NCBI GenBank assembly: GCA_020446285.1
Contig: JAGREZ010000026.1
Location: 3,944-16,623, forward strand
Length of the DNA stretch: 12,680 bases
Origin: Geminicoccaceae bacterium
GTDB lineage: Bacteria > Pseudomonadota > Alphaproteobacteria > Geminicoccales > Geminicoccaceae
Reading direction: 5' to 3'
Under the pieces are notes generated by a model. The model was not told where the DNA came from. It worked only from the letters and a program-made list of their open reading frames with translations, and made no database searches. Positions 6,186-12,680 of the stretch are shown here, piece after piece (position 1 is the stretch's first letter; each line of letters starts with the position of its first letter). The position numbers were made by a program, and so were the translations under genes.

Positions 6186-7568
6186 TCAGTGTTCCTCATA
6201 GAGGAACTTCCGGTCGCCGCTCTCGTCGAAATCCGGATTGTCCCAGCCGATCATCTTGCCCGGATTGAGGAGGCCCTTGGGATCGGCTTCCTTCTTGAAC
6301 TCCAGCTGGACGGGATCGACCTTCTTCATGCCGCCTTCCTCGAGCGTGCAGGCGTGCGGATTGAAGACCGGGCAGCCGTTTTCGTTCAGATGGTCGATGA
6401 TCGCGTGCAGGCGCTCGTCGCTGGTGTAGCGCACGACCTGCAGGCCGAAGCAGGCGATCTGGCCGGAGAAACGGACGAATTCGAGATGCAGCGGGCATTC
6501 ATCGCCGAAATGCCGGTACATCTGTTCCACTTTCGCGACATGATCGGGGGCGGGGAACAGGGTCTGGAGATAGGTGACGGTGCGATCGTGGCGAAGTGCA
6601 TGCAGGGTCGTGTGATTCCAGGTATATTCGAATATGGGCAGTTCGCTGGAAAGCCGGTCCTCGGCAAAGCGTTCGTAGACGATCTCCGCCGGCCAGCGTG
6701 AAAGGAAGTCGCGAAAGGCATCCATGGCGATATCCGCGATCATCAGCGCCACCGCATGCCCGCCCTCGGCGATCAGGTCCGGCCGCAGCCAGTCATGGCC
6801 TATGGGGGCGGCAAGCGGTGTCACCAGTTTCTTGAGGATGGCATCCTCGCGGGAGAGCGCGTCGGCGAAGCGGACCGAGGTCATGAAATCGTCGAAGACG
6901 AGGAACAGGTCACACCAGCGATAGGCCGGCGCCAGCGGCATGGCCAGTTCGGTGATGATGCCGTTGGTGCCATAGGCATGGTTGATCTTCTGGATGTCCG
7001 CGCCACGCAGTTCGAGGATGCGCGGTTCCTCCTCCATGGTGATGACGCGGGCCTCGAGGATGTTGCCGCGGTCGCGCAGCAGGCCCCAGGTGATGGAGCC
7101 TACGCCCGACGAGCCGCCGGCGATGTAGCCGCCGATGGTCCCGGTCTTGTGGGTGGACGGATGAAGACGCAGTTCCTGACCCGAATGCTTCTGGCAGATA
7201 CCGTCGATGTCACTGATCAGCGCTCCGGCCTGTGCCCTGACCCGGCCAAGGGAGATTTCCTCGACACGGTTCATTTCCGACAGGTCGAGCACCGCACCAC
7301 CTTCGAGCGGCATCGCCTGACCGTAATTGCCGGTACCGCCGCCGCGCACGGTGAGCGGCACCTCGTGGGCATGGCATGCCCTGACTGAGGCGATCACCTC
7401 GGCCTCGTTTGCGGGCGTGATGACCAGATCGGCGGTGACATGATCGAGACGGCGCTTGAGGATCGGGCTGTACCAGTAGAAGTCGCGGCTGCGACGGCGC
7501 ACCTTCTGCGGCTGCGTCTCGACGGCAATTTCACCCAGAGCCGCAATCAGTCCCTCGATCGTCCCCAT
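6186..7568 (-). CDS. FAD-linked oxidase, GlcD / VAO family (FAD_binding_4 plus C-terminal oxidase domain)
   Basis: This 460-residue protein has the VAO/GlcD layout and length. The N-terminal FAD-binding PCMH domain (about 45-230) has VITPANEAEVIASVRACH, TVRGGGTGNYGQAMPLEGG and GTIGGYIAGGSSGVGSI. The C-terminal FAD-oxidase domain ends in the family signature LLNPGKMIGW. Relatives oxidise 2-hydroxy acids (glycolate, D-lactate, D-2-hydroxyglutarate), aldonolactones or similar alcohols, using FAD and passing electrons to a carrier or oxygen. The substrate cannot be read from the sequence. The ATG at 7568 was preferred because GAGGAAA precedes it and the first helix begins at once. An upstream in-frame ATG at 7598 and the longer open frame to 7667 lack a good site. 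It is convergent with the chorismate-mutase-like gene (21 bp gap, no clear terminator) and divergent from the DMT gene. Confidence 0.88.
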   Translation of the reverse strand: MGTIEGLIAALGEIAVETQPQKVRRRSRDFYWYSPILKRRLDHVTADLVITPANEAEVIASVRACHAHEVPLTVRGGGTGNYGQAMPLEGGAVLDLSEMNRVEEISLGRVRAQAGALISDIDGICQKHSGQELRLHPSTHKTGTIGGYIAGGSSGVGSITWGLLRDRGNILEARVITMEEEPRILELRGADIQKINHAYGTNGIITELAMPLAPAYRWCDLFLVFDDFMTSVRFADALSREDAILKKLVTPLAAPIGHDWLRPDLIAEGGHAVALMIADIAMDAFRDFLSRWPAEIVYERFAEDRLSSELPIFEYTWNHTTLHALRHDRTVTYLQTLFPAPDHVAKVEQMYRHFGDECPLHLEFVRFSGQIACFGLQVVRYTSDERLHAIIDHLNENGCPVFNPHACTLEEGGMKKVDPVQLEFKKEADPKGLLNPGKMIGWDNPDFDESGDRKFLYEEH

Positions 7569-7865
7569 CCGTCCATTTCCTCGCACACATTCGTCCATTG
7601 CATCCCTTGTCGCAGGAGTTAGCGTTTCGCAGCATTCCGGGCAACGCCGCACGAGCATCCTGAACACGCACCGGCAGGCTTGTCCGGGCGATGTTGCAAC
7701 AGACGCGCCATATCGCTTGCTCGCGATGGCATGGACGGTTCGAATTGGACATCGCGAAGCGGAGTGACCAGCCTCGACGCCGTGTCCAGAAATCGCTTCA
7801 TGATCGGCTGCGGAGGCATTCAGCCGGGCATGATCGTGTCACTGGAGTTGGACGGGGGACAGGCG
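7569..7865. promoter_or_regulatory. Divergent intergenic region, FAD-linked oxidase / DMT transporter
   Basis: This 297 bp stretch separates two divergent starts and should hold both promoters. Reading frames extend into it from both genes but show no family-like sequence. One short inverted repeat, ATCGC-6-GCGAT (7712-7727), is visible; at this GC content it may be chance. No convincing -35/-10 pair was found on either strand. Confidence 0.4.
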
Positions 7866-8897
7866 ATGGACAAGGCAAGAACCATGGACGGGCAGGATTG
7901 GCTCCTGCTGTTGCTGCTCTCGATGTTGTGGGGCGGTTCGTTCTTCTTCGCCGCGATTGCCGTTCGCGAACTGCCGCCGCTGACGGTCGTCCTTGTCAGG
8001 GTCGCGCTGGCATCGCTCACACTGCTGCCATTCTTCTGGTATTTCGGCCATCGGCTGCCCTCCGGCTGGCGCCAGTGGCTGCCGTTCCTCGGCATGGGAG
8101 TCCTGAACAATGTCCTGCCCTTCAGTCTGATATTTGCCGGACAGACGCAGATTGGCGCGGGCCTTGCCTCGATCGTCAACGCACTCACACCGCTCTTCAC
8201 CGTGATCGTGCTTGCGGGCTTCGGCGAGGAACGGCTGACCATGTCGCGTGGTTTTGGCGTGCTGCTCGGCGTTTCGGGCGTGGCCGTCCTGCATGGATCC
8301 GGTGTTTCGGGCGAGGATGCACGGCTCTCCGGGATCCTGCTCTGCATGGGCGGAGCCCTGAGCTACGGTTTTTCGGCATTGTGGGGTCGGCGCCGGCTTT
8401 CCGGTGTGGCACCCCTGAAATCCGCGACCTGTCAGCTGATCTGTTCCACGGCAGTCATGGCCGTCGTTGCCGGGCTCATCGACCGGCCGTGGCGGCTGGA
8501 GATGCCCGGGTCCGGGGTTCTGCTCGCGCTGGTTGCACTGGCGATCCTCGCAACTGCTCTCGCCTATCTTCTGTTCTTCCGTCTGCTCGTGCGCGCCGGC
8601 GCGGGGAATGTCATGCTGGTGACCCTGCTCATACCGGTTTCTGCCATGACGCTCGCCGGCCTCTTCCTGAACGAGCCGGTTCACCTGCGGGAGATCGCCG
8701 GCGCCGCCACCATCGGCATCGGCCTGCTGTTCATCGACGGGCGCGCATTCGGCTGGCTCGCAGCACTCCGGACGGGGCGCAACCGGGCAGGGGCGTCGCA
8801 GGAATCTTGCATCAGCAACTTTACGCGCGTAAAACATGAGTCGGAACATTCGTTTTCGTCGTGCGGGCCGTGTCGACGGATCCGTACCGACGGGTGA
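7866..8897 (+). CDS. EamA/DMT-superfamily membrane transporter (drug/metabolite exporter type)
   Basis: This 343-residue integral inner-membrane protein has about ten hydrophobic segments in two EamA repeats. The first begins DWLLLLLLSMLWGGSFFFAA; the second is at about residues 155-290, ending IAGAATIGIGLLFIDG. The WGGSFF start and the VLVRVALASLTLL helix are typical of DMT exporters for amino acids or metabolites. The ATG at 7866 is preceded by GGGGGA at ideal spacing; ATG 7884 is the alternative. Upstream in-frame codons to 7680 show no family resemblance. After the normal family end (about residue 300) there is a hydrophilic tail of about 40 residues. This tail reads through a perfect 14 bp palindrome that looks like an operator for the next gene. 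The tail may simply be a stop codon lost into the neighbour's promoter. The substrate is unknown, and nothing ties it functionally to the polyol genes. Confidence 0.87.
   Translation: MDKARTMDGQDWLLLLLLSMLWGGSFFFAAIAVRELPPLTVVLVRVALASLTLLPFFWYFGHRLPSGWRQWLPFLGMGVLNNVLPFSLIFAGQTQIGAGLASIVNALTPLFTVIVLAGFGEERLTMSRGFGVLLGVSGVAVLHGSGVSGEDARLSGILLCMGGALSYGFSALWGRRRLSGVAPLKSATCQLICSTAVMAVVAGLIDRPWRLEMPGSGVLLALVALAILATALAYLLFFRLLVRAGAGNVMLVTLLIPVSAMTLAGLFLNEPVHLREIAGAATIGIGLLFIDGRAFGWLAALRTGRNRAGASQESCISNFTRVKHESEHSFSSCGPCRRIRTDG
8807..8835 (+). promoter_or_regulatory. Putative promoter of the lacI-type gene
   Basis: TTGCAT (8807-8812), a 17 bp spacer and TAAAAC (8830-8835) form a modest sigma-70-like pair about 87 bp before the regulator start. 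The operator-like palindrome at 8820-8833 fills the spacer, as expected for an autorepressed promoter. It lies inside the 3' end of the DMT coding sequence. Confidence 0.4.
8820..8833. promoter_or_regulatory. LacI-type operator O1, perfect palindrome TTTACGCGCGTAAA
   Basis: This is a perfect 14 bp even-length palindrome with a central CG step, the geometry used by LacI-family repressors. Two near-identical copies occur before smoE (9955-9968, 9976-9989), so the match is unlikely to be chance. It is placed to control the lacI-type gene itself. Confidence 0.75.
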
Positions 8898-8921
8898 AGG
8901 GCCATTCATGAGGGCGGACGG

Positions 8922-9953
8922 ATGCGGGATCATCGTGTCAGGAACATGGAGGAGTTCGCCGCCCTGAGCGGGCTGTCCCGACCGACCGTTTCCAAATATT
9001 TCAACGATCCCGGCAGCGTGCGCCGGTCGACGCGCGAGAAGATCGAGCAGGCGCTCGAGCGATACGATTTCCGGCCGAACATCTATGCGGTGAACCAGAA
9101 CCGGCGTTCGACCAAGACGCTTGGAATCGTCGTGCCGTTTCTCGCCGATCCGTTCTTTTCCGAGATCGCGCGGACGATCGAGCGCATGTGCATCGATGCC
9201 GGTTTCCGCCCGATCCTGTTCGGCTCGCATGGCGATGCGGGGGTCGAGGTGGAGAATCTCGAGAATCTGCGTGTGTTGAAGCCGGCGGGCGTACTCATGG
9301 CGCCGCTTGGACGCCTGTCCGACCGTCCGACGATCGAGGCTTTCTGCGCCGATGTGCCGACCGTGCTCTTCGACAGCCGGATCGAGGATCTCGGCGAGGC
9401 ATTCGTCGGCTCCAACAATGAGCAGAGCATCGGCATGATCGTCGAGTATCTCTGTCGTACGGGCGATGCGCCGACCTTCTTCGAGATGCGGACGCCGGCC
9501 AATCCGAATGCCGGCAAGCGCCGGCGGGCCTATGAGAAGGCCATGGCCAGGCTCGGCTTCGAACCCCGGATCGTGCATGCCGAGGGACAGGGCTGGGAGA
9601 TCGAGGAGATCGGTTATCGCGAGGGGCTGCGGGCATTGTCCGACAGGCTGTTCGCGACCGATACCGTGCTCTGCAGCAACGACCGTCTCGCCATCGGCCT
9701 GCTTGCGGCTGCCTATGAGAAGGGTGTCGAGGTCGGGCGGCACGAGCGCTGTGCGATGCGTGTCGCCGGGCATGACGATCATCCCTATGCGCGTTTCACC
9801 TGCCCGCAGCTGACAACCGTTGCCCAGGATTATGAAGCGATTGCCGAGATGAGTCTCACGAGTCTGCTCGATCGGATCGACCGTGAGGAACGTTCGCAAA
9901 CCACGTCGATCACGCTCTTCGACGGGCGCCTTGTCATGCGGGAATCTGCATAA
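8922..9953 (+). CDS. LacI-family transcriptional regulator of the adjacent polyol transport operon
   Basis: This 343-residue protein has the usual LacI/PurR length. The N-terminal helix-turn-helix (about residues 9-28, MEEFAALSGLSRPTVSKYFN) is followed by a third helix and FRPN (50-53). The hinge is IYAVNQNRRSTKT. In register with PurR, the minor-groove leucine (PurR Leu54, LacI Leu56) is Gln59 here, which is unusual. The effector domain (about 66-343) is a periplasmic-binding-protein fold: LGIVVPFLADPFFSEI, GVLMAPLG, VLFDSRIEDLGEAFVGSNN, TVLCSNDRLAIGLL and VAGHDDHPYARFTCPQLTTV. The ATG at 8922 has GAGGGCGGACGG upstream; ATG 8946 would put AGGA only two bases away. It lies 24 bp after the DMT gene and directly before smoE, with three matching operators at both promoters. 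It probably represses itself and smoEFG until a polyol or derivative binds; the effector identity is inferred from context. Confidence 0.92.
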   Translation: MRDHRVRNMEEFAALSGLSRPTVSKYFNDPGSVRRSTREKIEQALERYDFRPNIYAVNQNRRSTKTLGIVVPFLADPFFSEIARTIERMCIDAGFRPILFGSHGDAGVEVENLENLRVLKPAGVLMAPLGRLSDRPTIEAFCADVPTVLFDSRIEDLGEAFVGSNNEQSIGMIVEYLCRTGDAPTFFEMRTPANPNAGKRRRAYEKAMARLGFEPRIVHAEGQGWEIEEIGYREGLRALSDRLFATDTVLCSNDRLAIGLLAAAYEKGVEVGRHERCAMRVAGHDDHPYARFTCPQLTTVAQDYEAIAEMSLTSLLDRIDREERSQTTSITLFDGRLVMRESA

Positions 9954-9954
9954 G

Positions 9955-9968
9955 TTTACTCGCGTAAA
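9955..9968. promoter_or_regulatory. LacI-type operator O2, TTTACTCGCGTAAA
   Basis: This is a near-perfect copy of the 8820 palindrome, with one asymmetric base pair. It begins one base after the regulator stop codon and its centre is 21 bp (two helical turns) upstream of O3. This fits side-by-side binding on one face of the DNA at the smoE promoter. Confidence 0.75.
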
Positions 9969-9975
9969 AAAAATA

Positions 9976-10003
9976 TTGACGCGTGTAAATTTTTTTCTAT
10001 CCT
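9976..10003 (+). promoter_or_regulatory. smoE operon promoter overlapped by operator O3 (TTGACGCGTGTAAA, 9976-9989)
   Basis: TTGACG (9976-9981), a 16 bp spacer and TATCCT (9998-10003) make the best sigma-70-like promoter in the window, set in an A+T-rich stretch. O3 is a third copy of the TTTACnCGnGTAAA site and contains the -35 box itself, so bound repressor would block polymerase. The smoE start is at 10042 with AGGGAG (10028-10033), leaving a leader of about 30 bases. Confidence 0.7.
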
Positions 10004-10041
10004 GCTTCCTTGCAACGAAATGAGCACAGGGAGCCTCATCG

Positions 10042-11346
10042 ATGACATTCCGACACTCATTGTTCGCCGCCAGCGCCATGGCGCTCGTCGCGGCCGGCCA
10101 GGCCCAGGCCGAGAGTATCACCATCGCCACCGTGAACAATGGCGACATGATCCGCATGCAGGGCCTGACCAGCGATTTCACCGAAAAGACCGGTCACACC
10201 GTCGAGTGGGTGACGCTCGAGGAGAATGTCCTTCGCCAGCGGGTCACCCAGGATATCGCCACCAATGGCGGTCAGTTCGACATCATGACCATCGGCATGT
10301 ACGAGACGCCGATCTGGGCAGCGCAAGACTGGCTCGTTTCGCTCGACGACCTGCCGGAAGACTATGACGTCGACGATATTCTTCCAGCCATGCGCGCCGG
10401 CCTCTCCTATGACGGTTCCCTCTACGCGGCGCCGTTCTATGGCGAGAGCTCGATGATCATGTACCGGACCGACCTCATGGAAAAGGCCGGTCTCGAAATG
10501 CCCGATGCGCCGAACTGGGACTTCGTCAAGGAAGCCGCGGAAAAGATGAACGACCCGGACAACGAGGTCTACGGCATCTGTCTGCGCGGCAAGGCGGGCT
10601 GGGGTGAGAACATGGGTTTCCTCACCACGGTGGTCAATTCCTTCGGTGGACGCTGGGTCGACGAGGACTGGCAGCCGCAGCTCGAGAGCCAGGAATGGAA
10701 GGATGCGGTCACGTTCTATTATGACCTCATCACCAGTTACGGCCCGCCGGGCGCCTCGACAAACGGTTTCAACGAGAATCTGTCACTGTTCCAGCAGGGC
10801 AAGTGCGGCATGTGGATTGATGCCACCGTCGCCGCCTCGTTCGTGACCAATCCGAAGGACTCCGAGGTCGCCGACAAGGTCGGTTTCGCGCTCGCGCCCG
10901 ACAAGGGGCTCGGCAAGCGCGCCAACTGGCTCTGGGCCTGGGCGCTGGCGGTTCCTTCCGGCACGCAGAAAGTGGAGGCGGCCAAGGCGTTCATCAACTG
11001 GGCAACGTCCAAGGAGTATCTGGCACTGGTCGCCGAAAAGGAAGGCTGGGCCAACGTGCCTCCCGGCAGCCGCACCTCGCTCTACGAGAACGAGACATAT
11101 CTCCAGGAAGCACCGTTCGCGAAGATGACGCTCGACTCGATCAATGCTGCCGATCCGGAAAATCCGACGGTCGAGCCTGTGCCCTATGTCGGCATCCAGT
11201 ATATCGCGATCCCCGAATGGGCCGGCATCGGCACCAATGTCGGCCAGGAATTCTCGGCCATGGTCGCCGGTCAGCAGACGCCGGAAGAGGCGCTTGCCAA
11301 GTCGCAGGCGATCGTCACCGACGAATTGGAAGCCGCCGGCTACTAG
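10042..11346 (+). CDS. smoE: Polyol (sorbitol/mannitol-type) ABC transporter periplasmic binding protein, SmoE/MtlE-like
   Basis: This 434-residue extracellular solute-binding protein of family 1 has the typical length. A signal peptide is visible: basic start MTFRH, hydrophobic LFAASAMALVAAG, and a cleavage site AQA|ES after residue 23. The mature protein opens SITIATVNNGDMIRMQGLT, and further blocks include WVTLEENVLRQRVTQDIAT, PFYGESSMIMYRTDLMEKAG, GICLRGKAGWGENM, FNENLSLFQQGKCGMWIDAT and AEKEGWANVPPGSRTSLYEN. I recall these blocks as near-identical to Rhodobacter SmoE-type sorbitol/mannitol-binding proteins. Its role is high-affinity capture of a hexitol or pentitol in the periplasm and delivery to the SmoFG permease. 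It is first in its operon, under two LacI-type operators, and followed by a strong intercistronic hairpin. Specificity among sorbitol, mannitol, xylitol and other polyols cannot be fixed from sequence. Confidence 0.93.
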   Translation: MTFRHSLFAASAMALVAAGQAQAESITIATVNNGDMIRMQGLTSDFTEKTGHTVEWVTLEENVLRQRVTQDIATNGGQFDIMTIGMYETPIWAAQDWLVSLDDLPEDYDVDDILPAMRAGLSYDGSLYAAPFYGESSMIMYRTDLMEKAGLEMPDAPNWDFVKEAAEKMNDPDNEVYGICLRGKAGWGENMGFLTTVVNSFGGRWVDEDWQPQLESQEWKDAVTFYYDLITSYGPPGASTNGFNENLSLFQQGKCGMWIDATVAASFVTNPKDSEVADKVGFALAPDKGLGKRANWLWAWALAVPSGTQKVEAAKAFINWATSKEYLALVAEKEGWANVPPGSRTSLYENETYLQEAPFAKMTLDSINAADPENPTVEPVPYVGIQYIAIPEWAGIGTNVGQEFSAMVAGQQTPEEALAKSQAIVTDELEAAGY

Positions 11347-11469
11347 ACGAAAGCGGCTTCTCCTCGGTCCGGAGGGCGAATTCTCCCCATCGCCCTCCGG
11401 TTCCCGTGGCCAAAAGAGAAAAAGATCCGCCCGAGCGGGCCGGTTTTCTGACAGGGAAGGAGACGCGCA
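11347..11469 (+). other. smoE-smoF intercistronic region
   Basis: This 122 bp gap after smoE holds an 11 bp perfect stem (11369-11400) and then the smoF ribosome site GGAAGGAG near 11454-11461. There is no T-run and no second promoter that I can support, so readthrough from smoE is expected. Such hairpins commonly stabilise the binding-protein part of the transcript. Confidence 0.55.
11369..11400 (+). terminator. Intercistronic hairpin after smoE (mRNA stabiliser or partial terminator)
   Basis: CCGGAGGGCGA (11369-11379) pairs perfectly with TCGCCCTCCGG (11390-11400) around a 10-base loop. The following TTCCCGTGGCC has no U-tract, so complete intrinsic termination is unlikely. The position between a binding-protein gene and permease genes fits 3'-end protection or partial attenuation, giving more SmoE than SmoFG. 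Confidence 0.6.
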
Positions 11470-12336
11470 ATGGCGACGCAGCATTCTCGCTCGGCCGCTC
11501 GCGTGATGATGGCCCCCGCCGTGGTCCTGCTCTTGGGCTGGATGCTGGTGCCACTGATCATGACACTCTATTTTTCGTTCAAGAAATACCTGCCGCTGCG
11601 CGGCGGCGATCTCGGCTGGGTCGGGTTCGACAATTATGTCCGCTTCGTCACCTCGAACGCCTTCTGGCCATCGGTGCAGGCGACGCTGGTGATTGTCGGC
11701 GGCGTGCTCGTCATCACCGTCATTTTCGGGATCTGCCTCGCCCTTCTTCTCGATCAGCCGATGTGGGGACAGGGCATCGTCCGCATCCTCATCATCGCCC
11801 CGTTCTTCGTCATGCCCACGGTCTCGGCACTCGTGTGGAAGAACATGTTCATGGACCCCGTGAACGGTCTTTTCGCACATCTCTGGGCGTTCTTCGGCGC
11901 GGCACCGATCGAATGGCTGAGCCAGGCCTCGTTGCAGTCGATCGTCCTCATCGTCTCTTGGCAGTGGCTGCCATTCGCGACGCTGATCCTGCTCACGGCC
12001 GTGCAGTCGCTCGACGGCGAACAGCTCGAAGCCGCCGAGATGGACGGCGCACCGCCTTTGAGCCGGTTCTGGCACATCATCCTTCCGCATCTCAGCCGGG
12101 CCATTACCGTCGTCATCCTGATCCAGACGATCTTCCTTCTGGCGATCTTCGCCGAGATCTTCGTGACCACGGGTGGCTCGTTCGGCACCAAGACGCTCAC
12201 CTACCTGATCTTCCAGCGTGTGCTGGAAAGCCAGAATGTCGGGCTCGGCTCGGCCGGCGGCGTCTACGCCATCATTCTCGCCAACATCGTTGCCATCTTC
12301 CTGATGCGCATCGTCGGCAAAAACCTGGACGCGTGA
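11470..12336 (+). CDS. smoF: Polyol ABC transporter permease, SmoF/MtlF-like (MalF type)
   Basis: This 288-residue inner-membrane permease has about six transmembrane segments, the first at about residues 13-37 (APAVVLLLGWMLVPLIMTLYF). The cytoplasmic EAA loop is clear at about residues 181-204 (LEAAEMDGAPPLSRFWHIILP), matching EAA-x3-G-x9-I-x-LP and thus docking to an ATPase subunit. FSFKKYLPLRGGD and GFDNYVRF after the first segment are typical of MalF-like sugar and polyol permeases. The start ATG has GGAAGGAG upstream. It heterodimerises with the next gene's product to form the channel fed by SmoE. Only 12 bp separate it from that gene. The ATPase (SmoK-like) is not in the window and is expected downstream. 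Confidence 0.93.
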   Translation: MATQHSRSAARVMMAPAVVLLLGWMLVPLIMTLYFSFKKYLPLRGGDLGWVGFDNYVRFVTSNAFWPSVQATLVIVGGVLVITVIFGICLALLLDQPMWGQGIVRILIIAPFFVMPTVSALVWKNMFMDPVNGLFAHLWAFFGAAPIEWLSQASLQSIVLIVSWQWLPFATLILLTAVQSLDGEQLEAAEMDGAPPLSRFWHIILPHLSRAITVVILIQTIFLLAIFAEIFVTTGGSFGTKTLTYLIFQRVLESQNVGLGSAGGVYAIILANIVAIFLMRIVGKNLDA

Positions 12337-12348
12337 GGAGAAAGAGCC

Positions 12349-12680
12349 ATGGCCCGCGCCGTCACCACCCAGCGCAAGATCATCAACACCGCCGCCGCAT
12401 GGGCCGTCGGTTTCGTGATCTTCTTCCCGATCCTTTGGACCATCCTCACGAGCTTCAAGACCGAGGCCGAAGCAATCGCGAGTCCGCCGTCATTTCTGTT
12501 CTTCGACTGGACGCTCGAGAATTACGGAGTCGTGCAGGACCGTTCGGACTATATGCGCTATCTGTGGAACTCGGTGATCCTCGCCGGCGGCTCCACGTTG
12601 CTCGGCATCGTCATCGCCATTCCTGCCGCCTGGTCGATGGCCTTCGTTCCGAGCCGACGCACCAAGGACATCCTGATGTG
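12349..12680 (+). CDS. smoG: Polyol ABC transporter permease, SmoG/MtlG-like (MalG type), 3' end outside window
   Basis: The frame is open from the ATG at 12349 to the right edge, about 110 residues of an expected 275 or so. By hand translation it reads MARAVTTQRKIINTAAAWAV, then GFVIFFPILWTILTSFKTEAEA as the first membrane segment, then PSFLFFDWTLENYGVV, RYLWNSVILAGGSTLLG and AIPAAWSMAFVPSRRTKDILM. The order and wording match MalG-type polyol permeases of the SmoG/MtlG branch. The EAA loop would lie beyond the edge. GAGGAG before the ATG is a good ribosome site, and the 12 bp gap from smoF indicates one operon. Confidence 0.9.
   Translation, partial: MARAVTTQRKIINTAAAWAVGFVIFFPILWTILTSFKTEAEAIASPPSFLFFDWTLENYGVVQDRSDYMRYLWNSVILAGGSTLLGIVIAIPAAWSMAFVPSRRTKDILM

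Noticed and set aside
7712..7727. ATCGC-6-GCGAT as an operator for the oxidase/DMT divergent region
   Set aside because: The half-sites are short and GC-rich, there is no second copy, and no promoter lies next to it.
7839..10181. 780-codon minus-strand frame opposite the DMT and lacI genes
   Set aside because: It spans two well-recognised genes and their intergenic operators and has low-complexity shadow composition with no domain.
10783..12090. 435-codon minus-strand frame opposite smoE/smoF
   Set aside because: It is a shadow of the binding protein and permease, rich in His, Arg, Asp and Glu as expected for a mirror frame.

Overview
The window is GC-rich DNA with the codon-position bias that leaves long antisense reading frames. 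Its gene content points to an alphaproteobacterium of the Rhizobiales/Rhodobacterales kind: a SmoEFG-type polyol ABC transporter, a dimethylglycine-dehydrogenase-like FAD/GcvT fusion, an HcnA/HcnB-like oxidase pair and a DMT exporter. The taxonomic assignment is inferred from protein style, not from a marker gene. The window looks like a chromosomal accessory or catabolic region, with no rRNA, tRNA, CRISPR array or insertion-sequence transposase.

Layout from left to right. (1) A leftward unit holds an 805-residue FAD-dependent oxidoreductase fused to an aminomethyltransferase domain (start 2847). It is followed after 8 bp by a LicA/choline-kinase-like protein that runs off the left edge. A DeoR-family regulator (3001-3771) is divergent from it across a 153 bp spacer carrying a CAACA/TGTTG inverted repeat. 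The pairing suggests uptake-linked catabolism of a choline- or methylamine-type compound under DeoR control. (2) A 344 bp gap (3772-4115) is almost entirely filled by an elaborate 271 bp palindromic element (3812-4082). It has 32 bp perfect terminal inverted repeats and two internal stem-loop branches, so one strand can fold as a three-way junction. (3) A rightward, translationally coupled unit encodes a [2Fe-2S] protein, an FAD/NAD-type oxidoreductase with a C-terminal BFD-like cysteine cluster (an HcnA/HcnB or opine-oxidase type pair), and a small AroQ/PchB-type chorismate-mutase-fold protein. No HcnC-like third subunit is present. (4) Convergent to that unit is a leftward GlcD/VAO-type FAD-linked oxidase. 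Divergent from the oxidase is a rightward EamA/DMT membrane exporter.

(5) The right third is a polyol transport locus: a LacI-family regulator, a periplasmic binding protein (SmoE/MtlE-like), and two membrane permeases (SmoF-like, and SmoG-like cut by the right edge). Three matching 14 bp near-palindromes of the form TTTACnCGnGTAAA lie at the two promoters of this locus. One sits in the putative promoter of the lacI-type gene, inside the 3' end of the DMT gene. Two sit just after the lacI stop codon, 21 bp apart, and one of these covers the -35 box of a good promoter for smoE. This makes a convincing local regulatory circuit: the LacI protein represses itself and the transporter until a polyol or derivative is present. 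A strong intercistronic hairpin after smoE probably favours extra binding protein over permease.

The most unusual item is the three-way-junction palindrome. Next are the HcnAB-like pair coupled to a chorismate mutase without HcnC, and the LacI regulator whose hinge-helix leucine is replaced by glutamine.
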